From Prosapia bicincta (lineage: Eukaryota; Arthropoda; Insecta; Hemiptera; Cercopidae): a DNA stretch of 64,000 nt. The notes under the pieces were generated by a model, which saw only the letters and a list, made by a program, of their open reading frames with translations, had not been told where the DNA came from and did no database searches. Shown in pieces: positions 57,786 to 64,000 of the stretch; position 1 is the first letter of the stretch, and each line of letters opens with the position of its first letter. Location of the stretch: the NCBI GenBank assembly GCA_036971475.1, contig JBAIZL010000003.1, positions 106,990,070-107,054,069 of the forward strand, written 5' to 3'. Made by a program: the position numbers and the translations under genes.

Positions 57786-58640
57786 CTCTTTGCAACACTG
57801 TTTTCTTGTATTCACTTATCACTTTCAGTATATGTACTTAAACAAGAATCTTACTTGGTATTTATGCGAGTTAACTTTCAAAGACCGGTCTTGTCTTACT
57901 CGCCCTCATCATCGGGCATACTGCCGGGGGTTGTAATAGACTGCAGTCTAATACAAGCCCCGGTCAGTGATACTTGATGATGGAGATACTACCAATCTTT
58001 GAAAGTACTCTCGCATAAATACCAAGTAAGATTCTTGTTGAGTACATATAGTGAAAGAGATATATATATATATATTTCTCTTTGCAACACTGTTTTCTTG
58101 TATTCACTTATCACTTTCAGTTTATGTACTTAAACAAGAATCTTACTTGGTATTTATGCGAGTTAACTTTCAAAGACCGGTCTTGTCTTACTCGCCCTCA
58201 TCATCGGGCATACTGCCGGGGGTTGTAATAGACTGCAGTCTAATACAAGCCCCGGTCAGTGATACTTGATGATGGAGATACTACCAATCTTTGAAAGTAC
58301 TCTCGCATAAATACCAAGTAAGATTCTTGTTGAGTACATATAGTGAAAGTGATATATATATATATATTTCTCTTTGCAACACTGTTTTCTTGTATTCACT
58401 TATCACTTTCAGTATATGTACTTAAACAAGAATCTTACTTGGTATTTATGCGAGTTAACTTTCAAAGACCGGTCTTGTCTTACTCGCCCTCATCATCGGG
58501 CATACTGCCGGGGGTTGTAATAGACTGCAGTCTAATACAAGCCCCGGTCAGTGATACTTGATGATGGAGATACTACCAATCTTTGAAAGTACTCTCGCAT
58601 AAATACCAAGTAAGATTCTTGTTGAGTACATATAGTGAAA

Positions 58641-58707
<67 letters not shown>

Positions 58708-58978
58708 CTCTTTGCAACACTGTTTTCTTGTATTCACTTATCACTTTCAGTATATGTACTTAAACAAGAATCTTACTTGGTATTTATGCGAGTTAACTTT
58801 CAAAGACCGGTCTTGTCTTACTCGCCCTCATCATCGGGCATACTGCCGGGGGTTGTAATAGACTGCAGTCTAATACAAGCCCCGGTCAGTGATACTTGAT
58901 GATGGAGATACTACCAATCTTTGAAAGTACTCTCGCATAAATACCAAGTAAGATTCTTGTTGAGTACATATAGTGAAA

Positions 58979-59009
<31 letters not shown>

Positions 59010-59282
59010 TTCTCTTTGCAACACTGTTTTCTTGTATTCACTTATCACTTTCAGTATATGTACTTAAACAAGAATCTTACTTGGTATTTATGCGAGTTAA
59101 CTTTCAAAGACCGGTCTTGTCTTACTCGCCCTCATCATCGGGCATACTGCCGGGGGTTGTAATAGACTGCAGTCTAATACAAGCCCCGGTCAGTGATACT
59201 TGATGATGGAGATACTACCAATCTTTGAAAGTACTCTCGCATAAATACCAAGTAAGATTCTTGTTGAGTACATATAGTGAAA

Positions 59283-59359
<77 letters not shown>

Positions 59360-59634
59360 CTCTTTGCAACACTGTTTTCTTGTATTCACTTATCACTTTC
59401 AGTATATGTACTTAAACAAGAATCTTACTTGGTATTTATGCGAGTTAACTTTCAAAGACCGGTCTTGTCTTACTCGCCCTCATCATCGGGCATACTGCCG
59501 GGGGTTGTAATAGACTGCAGTCTAATACAAGCCCCGGTCAGTGATACTTGATGATGGAGATACTACCAATCTTTGACAGTACTCTCGCATAAATACCAAG
59601 TAAGATTCTTGTTGAGTACATATAGTGAAAGTGA
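57455..59634. repeat. Tandem array of seven foldback units (family 13) separated by (TA)n
   Basis: Units start at 57455, 57783, 58075, 58367, 58705, 59009 and 59357. Each has about 268 bp of near-identical sequence plus 11-80 bp of TA, so spacing varies from 292 to 348. Each unit is itself an inverted repeat: TTACTTGGTATTTATGCGAG is answered by CTCGCATAAATACCAAGTAA. The minus-strand core of each unit (57863-57920 in unit 2) gives stem I UAUGC/GCAUA, junction CCGAUGAU, stem II GAGGGC/GUCUUU with G-U pairs, GAA, stem III AGUUAACU, C. The plus-strand core has junction UUGAUGAU, stem II GGAGAU/AUCUUU, GAA, AGUACU, C but no stem I. Units differ by only a few bases. Small frames inside are repeats of one another and not genes. 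Confidence 0.93.
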
Positions 59635-59635
59635 T

Positions 59636-59700
<65 letters not shown>
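59635..59700. repeat. (TA)n with an AATA interruption
   Basis: Right border of the array. Confidence 0.95.
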
Positions 59701-59704
<4 letters not shown>

Positions 59705-61180
59705 TTGTTTGTATAAAAATATATACTATGTAGCATATTACATATTATTTGTTTTCTATTATATTATATGTTGTGTATAAGTGTATTTTGTAGTTTGTAT
59801 TGTATGTTGCATGTTGTATATTGAACACATATGCAATATATATACATATGTATGTAGTGTATTATGTAATATATAACAAAATTAAATATTTTATAACGTA
59901 AAATATATAATATATTTAATAATACAAAATATATAATATGATATAGAATATTTAATTCATAATTTAATATATAATAAGTATAAAATATATAATACGTTTA
60001 TTATTATACATAATATTATTGACTAAAGTGTACTGTATTGATTCTAAAGTTCCTTTCTGCTAATTAGTATTCTTTAGGAATGATTCCATTGCACGTTTCG
60101 CAATATCCCTTTATATTTTTGAAAAAAATCTTAAATTTGGGGTGTGTATACTTGTTTTTAAAACTTGTAACTATGGAATGGGTTCTAGAAGTAATCTAAC
60201 TTTTCTGTACAATCTTGTAGGAGGGAGGGCTTCCTATCAGGCGAGCTAGACAGAAACAAAAGTTTATAAAGAACCGTTGTTGTAAACATCTACTGAGATT
60301 GGTCTCGTACACTGACCACATTCGGAAATATTCGGTTTTGCGAATATCGAGATTTAATTTTTACGTGGGACTGCCGCAGATAGGGGAAGCGAACATATTG
60401 CGATGATTTAATACTTTCATTTCTAATGGCGCCAGTAGTATATCTAATGTTAGGTTTTGAGGTTTTTGTTTTAATTGAATTTGTATTTACAAATGTAATG
60501 ACAAACAAAAATCAATAACAATCATTTTATGTTTAGCTTCCATTTGTAGGTTGTTTTTACAACACATGTGCTGGTATATTTGTATACATTAATGATATGT
60601 TTTACGAAATACACAAATAAAACATATGGTAGCTTAACAAATCGATAAGAACAAAAACTAACCAAAGAAAACAATTTATGTTATTTATCTATGCATACTA
60701 TTAGTGGTTTTGATCGAAAGAATTGAATTCTTCATTTAGAGAAAAGTACGTAATAGAGGTTATAGTAAAATCGAGTTATTAATAAAAACTGCAAGTATTA
60801 GAAAACCTTTATTACTTTTTGAACATTTTACTAAATAGTTGTTTTTATATATAGGGGCGGCTCCGCTCGCACTCGTTTAAAATTGTGACTTTGTAGGTTA
60901 ATTTAATAAGCTTAAAAAGAACTAATAACTGATAATGACTATGGAATGAATGTTTTCTCGTAAGAAGTTATATTAATTATAGAACACGCATAGTTTCTGA
61001 AACTATTCCTTCTCTGTGCATATCGTATGCGGTTTATAGACTTTCCACAAAATTTTGCAATTTTTAGTTTTTAAAATCAATATTTTGCAAAATCCTTTCT
61101 TAATGTGCGTCTATGTTATGAACTGAACGTACTCTGAACATTTCAAGTTTCTTTATAATTTCAACTCTACATCGATTCTC
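59701..61180. other. Intergenic, nothing recognised
   Basis: 59700-60030 is TA/TAT-rich cryptic repeat. The rest has no frame or motif that I can support. Confidence 0.4.
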
Positions 61181-61198
61181 AGTCAGTCAGTCGAGACA

Positions 61199-61805
<607 letters not shown>

Positions 61806-61899
61806 TTAATACATTTCAATAAGTGTTAGACGCGCCTATGAAAATTTCCATGTAAGAAAATAATTAAAAATGTGTAACTCATTATAAATACGTTGATTT

Positions 61900-62060
61900 A
61901 ATTAGTAACGCTTATAAAAATAAAAATGAAAATGAAAATATTTATATAACATTTTAGTAATATTCAATATACCTAACTCACGTGTTACAACAGCTGTTCT
62001 AAAACATAGTATAAAATCAGCTGTTGTAAAATATCATAGGTTAGTATTTAATTTAAGCTA
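61900..62060 (+). repeat. Partial SINE-like repeat (AACAGCTGTT family)
   Basis: GTTACAACAGCTGTTCTA, TAAAATCAGCTGTTGTAAAA, TAGGTTAGTATTTAATTTAAGC. The tail is missing. Confidence 0.55.
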
Positions 62061-62880
62061 ATATATGAAGAGCGCCCCGTGATGAATTTAAGCGTGACGA
62101 AGGAGATGAATTTTCTCCCATGCAAAACCCACAACGAAAAGAAGTATCACTACAATGAATTTGTGTTTGTAAATTGTAGTAATTCCTTATTTTATACAAT
62201 AACAATACAATCTAATCTACTATAATCAATAATTTCCTTAAATTAAGCTTAATCAGAATTAGGGTTGTCGATATAACAAAAGGGCGTTATGAAATTACAA
62301 CTACTTACGATTTGACTAGTACTGGTTACAAATCTTAACTAAATTACGCTATCGATATTTTCAGGATAAAAATTACCGATCATAAAAACTACATTATTCT
62401 ATGGAACTGTTAAGAACTGTATTTAGGAACAGTTAACAGCGCCTGTAACATAAATTTTAGTATCAGAAAGCCAGCTCTGCGTGTGTGTTCAAGACGCACG
62501 TCCTATCGGGCTGAACGAACGATATAAGCTATTGGCTTTGCGGAAAATGTGATTTAGCCACACTCAAGGGACAAGATGTCACGTCTATACGGACAAAATA
62601 AAGGCAGAGCTGTATTTATCCTGGGATTGTTTTTGTTAATCCATCACATTAGGATTTCCTAAGTTGCCAAATTGGTTCTATTTTTAGCCTCGACACATCC
62701 TGCGTACGAATTGTGCTTCGTATAGCTTTAGGTTTCTGTAAGAAAACAAATTTTATTAATTTTTAAAGCACATTCGATATCTGTGTTATTAACAGATAAC
62801 GTTTATGTTTTAGTGTTATTTTGTGTATGTGTTATTGTTAAGTATGAAACCAATAGTGGTTTTGTTCATTTATTACGTTC
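62061..62880. other. Intergenic; candidate regulatory island 62460-62710
   Basis: Balanced-composition stretch with GGCAGAGCTGTATTTATCC, TGGGATTG, TTAATCC and CACATTAGGATT words (Otx-like sites on both strands). No frame. Speculative. Confidence 0.25.
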
Positions 62881-62884
62881 CCCA

Positions 62885-64000
62885 CAACCTTTAGTTCTTT
62901 TGTGAGTTTTGGCACTAGGAAGTCACTTCTTACGATAAAATTTACACTCGCTACCTAGAGAGTTAACTCTATTTGTATAATTATATATCCATGTCCGTCA
63001 ACCGTACAAACCTTTACTGAAAACATTTTCGGTTTACAAAAGCAACAGGTGTTTGTGGCCACAACTGAGATCTACTTAACATCTTTTGCCTTCATCACGT
63101 GTCTAATCAAATCGGTTGTGGTTTTTTACATGTAATACTTTTTCCATAAAGTTTAGTTCTTTGGTGAGTTTTGGCAACAGGTAGTTACTTCTTAAAGTAA
63201 AATCTACACTCATTCACTAGAGAGTTAACATTATTTGTATATTTAGAATAGTTTGGTTAGCCACGGACACGTAAAACTATTTCTAATTTCACCTACATAT
63301 GTCTACGTCAACCGTAGAAACCTTTACTTAAGAATGTTTCGGTTTACAAAAGCAACATATGTTTGTCACCACTATTGAGAGATATCTAACATCTATTGCC
63401 TTCGTCACGTGTCTATTCAAATCTGCTGTGGTTTTGTACATGTAATACTATTGCCATAACGTTTAGTTCTTTGGTGAGTTTGGATACCAGGTAGTTACTT
63501 CTTAAAATAAAATCTACACTCGTTAGTTAGAGAGGTGACTTTATTTGTATAATTATATTTAAAATAGTTTGGCTACCAACCGACACGTAAAACTATTTCA
63601 CCTACATATGTTTACGTCAACCGTACAAACCTTTACTGAAGATTTTTACGGTTTACAAAAGCAACAGATCTCTGCCCCCACTTCTAAACGCTACCTAACA
63701 TCTTTTGCCTTCGTCACGTGTCTAATCAAATCGGTTTTGCTTTTGTGCAAGTAATACTTTTCCTTAACGTTTAATTATTTGGTGAGTTTGGGCACCAAGT
63801 AGTCACTTCTTAAAATAAAATCTACACTCGTTCTAATTTCAACTACATATGTTTACGTCAACCGTACAAACCTTTACTGAAGAAGTTTTTGGTTTACAAA
63901 AGCAACAAATGTTTGTCACCACTATTGAGAGCTATCTAACATCTTTTACCTTCGTCACGTGTCTAATCAAATCCGCTGTGATTTTGTATATGTAATACTT
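62885..64000. repeat. Satellite repeat of about 260-310 bp, at least four units, continues past the window
   Basis: TTAGTTCTTTGGTGAGTT-type starts at 62891, 63153, 63463 and 63771 (diverged). Each unit carries AAGTCACTTCTTA, AAATCTACACTCG, GTCAACCGTACAAACC, TTTACGGTTTACAAAAGCAAC-like sequence and CGTCACGTGTCTAATCAAAT. Length varies by presence or absence of an AATAGTTTGGTTAGCC...CACGTAAAACTATTTC block. No coding signal. Confidence 0.9.

Noticed and set aside
57723..59551. Repeated frames starting MKVIYIYI or with LFATLFSCIHLSLSVYV
   Set aside because: Each is the same translation of one foldback unit preceded by TA; repetition reflects DNA duplication, not coding constraint.
57455..59634. 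CRISPR-like array of regularly spaced repeats
   Set aside because: Spacers are only (TA)n, units are about 270-bp inverted repeats, and the genome is eukaryotic.

Overview
The window is AT-rich eukaryotic nuclear DNA, most likely from an insect or another arthropod. It contains a gypsy-type LTR retrotransposon with AGTTA...TAACT LTR ends and a tRNA-Ser-like primer site, typical of the insect 17.6/297 group. It also contains decayed non-LTR and Penelope-like elements, an hAT-type MITE, Helitron-like sequences, and very long (TA)n and (CA)n arrays. I cannot name the species. No complete host protein gene is visible. The only full-length coding sequences are gag and pol of the LTR element. One short CpG-richer stretch near 28.3-28.7 kb could be a promoter plus first exon, and a few GC-richer islands (53.6, 56.5, 62.5 kb) may be regulatory DNA.

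Layout. 0-5.6 kb: intergenic DNA with a 1600-bp TIR transposon (TTA target duplication) inserted into a repeat whose empty paralogue lies at about 0.34-0.49 kb. 5.9-10.3 kb: SINE-like repeats, a foldback palindrome and an RNase H remnant of a non-LTR retrotransposon. 10.5-13.9 kb: (CA)/(TA) arrays, a Helitron-like element, two foldbacks and a Penelope-like element (PLE) pseudogene. 15.4-16.0 kb: hAT MITE. 16.9-17.6 kb: GT-rich minisatellite. 19.46-25.98 kb: intact-looking gypsy element on the minus strand. 27.0-27.5 kb: polypurine tract. 30.3-39.8 kb: six foldbacks, CA arrays and SINE copies. 41.8-50.1 kb: a 4.1-kb segment duplicated in tandem, each copy bounded by (TA)n. 50.1-57.4 kb: more SINEs, foldback derivatives and a 287-bp duplication. 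57.4-59.6 kb: seven tandem foldback units separated by (TA)n. 61.2-61.8 kb: CA/TA arrays. 62.9-64.0 kb: start of a roughly 300-bp satellite that runs off the window.

Main discovery candidate. At least ten foldback or single-arm repeats, including the seven-unit array, carry the same hammerhead-like RNA core at the inner end of each arm, always pointing outward. The core is stem I (3-5 bp), an 8-nt junction close to CUGAUGAU, stem II (usually 6 bp), GAA, a self-complementary stem III (AAGCUU, ACGCGU, ACUAGU, ACGU, ACGGCCGU or AGUUAACU), then C, U or A at the cleavage position. The same core with a perfect 5-bp stem I lies just downstream of the GIY-YIG endonuclease remnant of the PLE pseudogene. 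This links the foldbacks to PLE pseudo-LTRs. Compensatory differences in stem III between the two arms of one element argue for selection on RNA pairing. The junction has one nucleotide more than the canonical hammerhead, so activity is unproven.

The gypsy element has near-identical LTRs, an open gag and pol, a U UUU UUA slippery heptamer in the correct frame in the gag-pol overlap, and a TAATG stop-start. It looks young and possibly competent for mobilisation, but it has no env.
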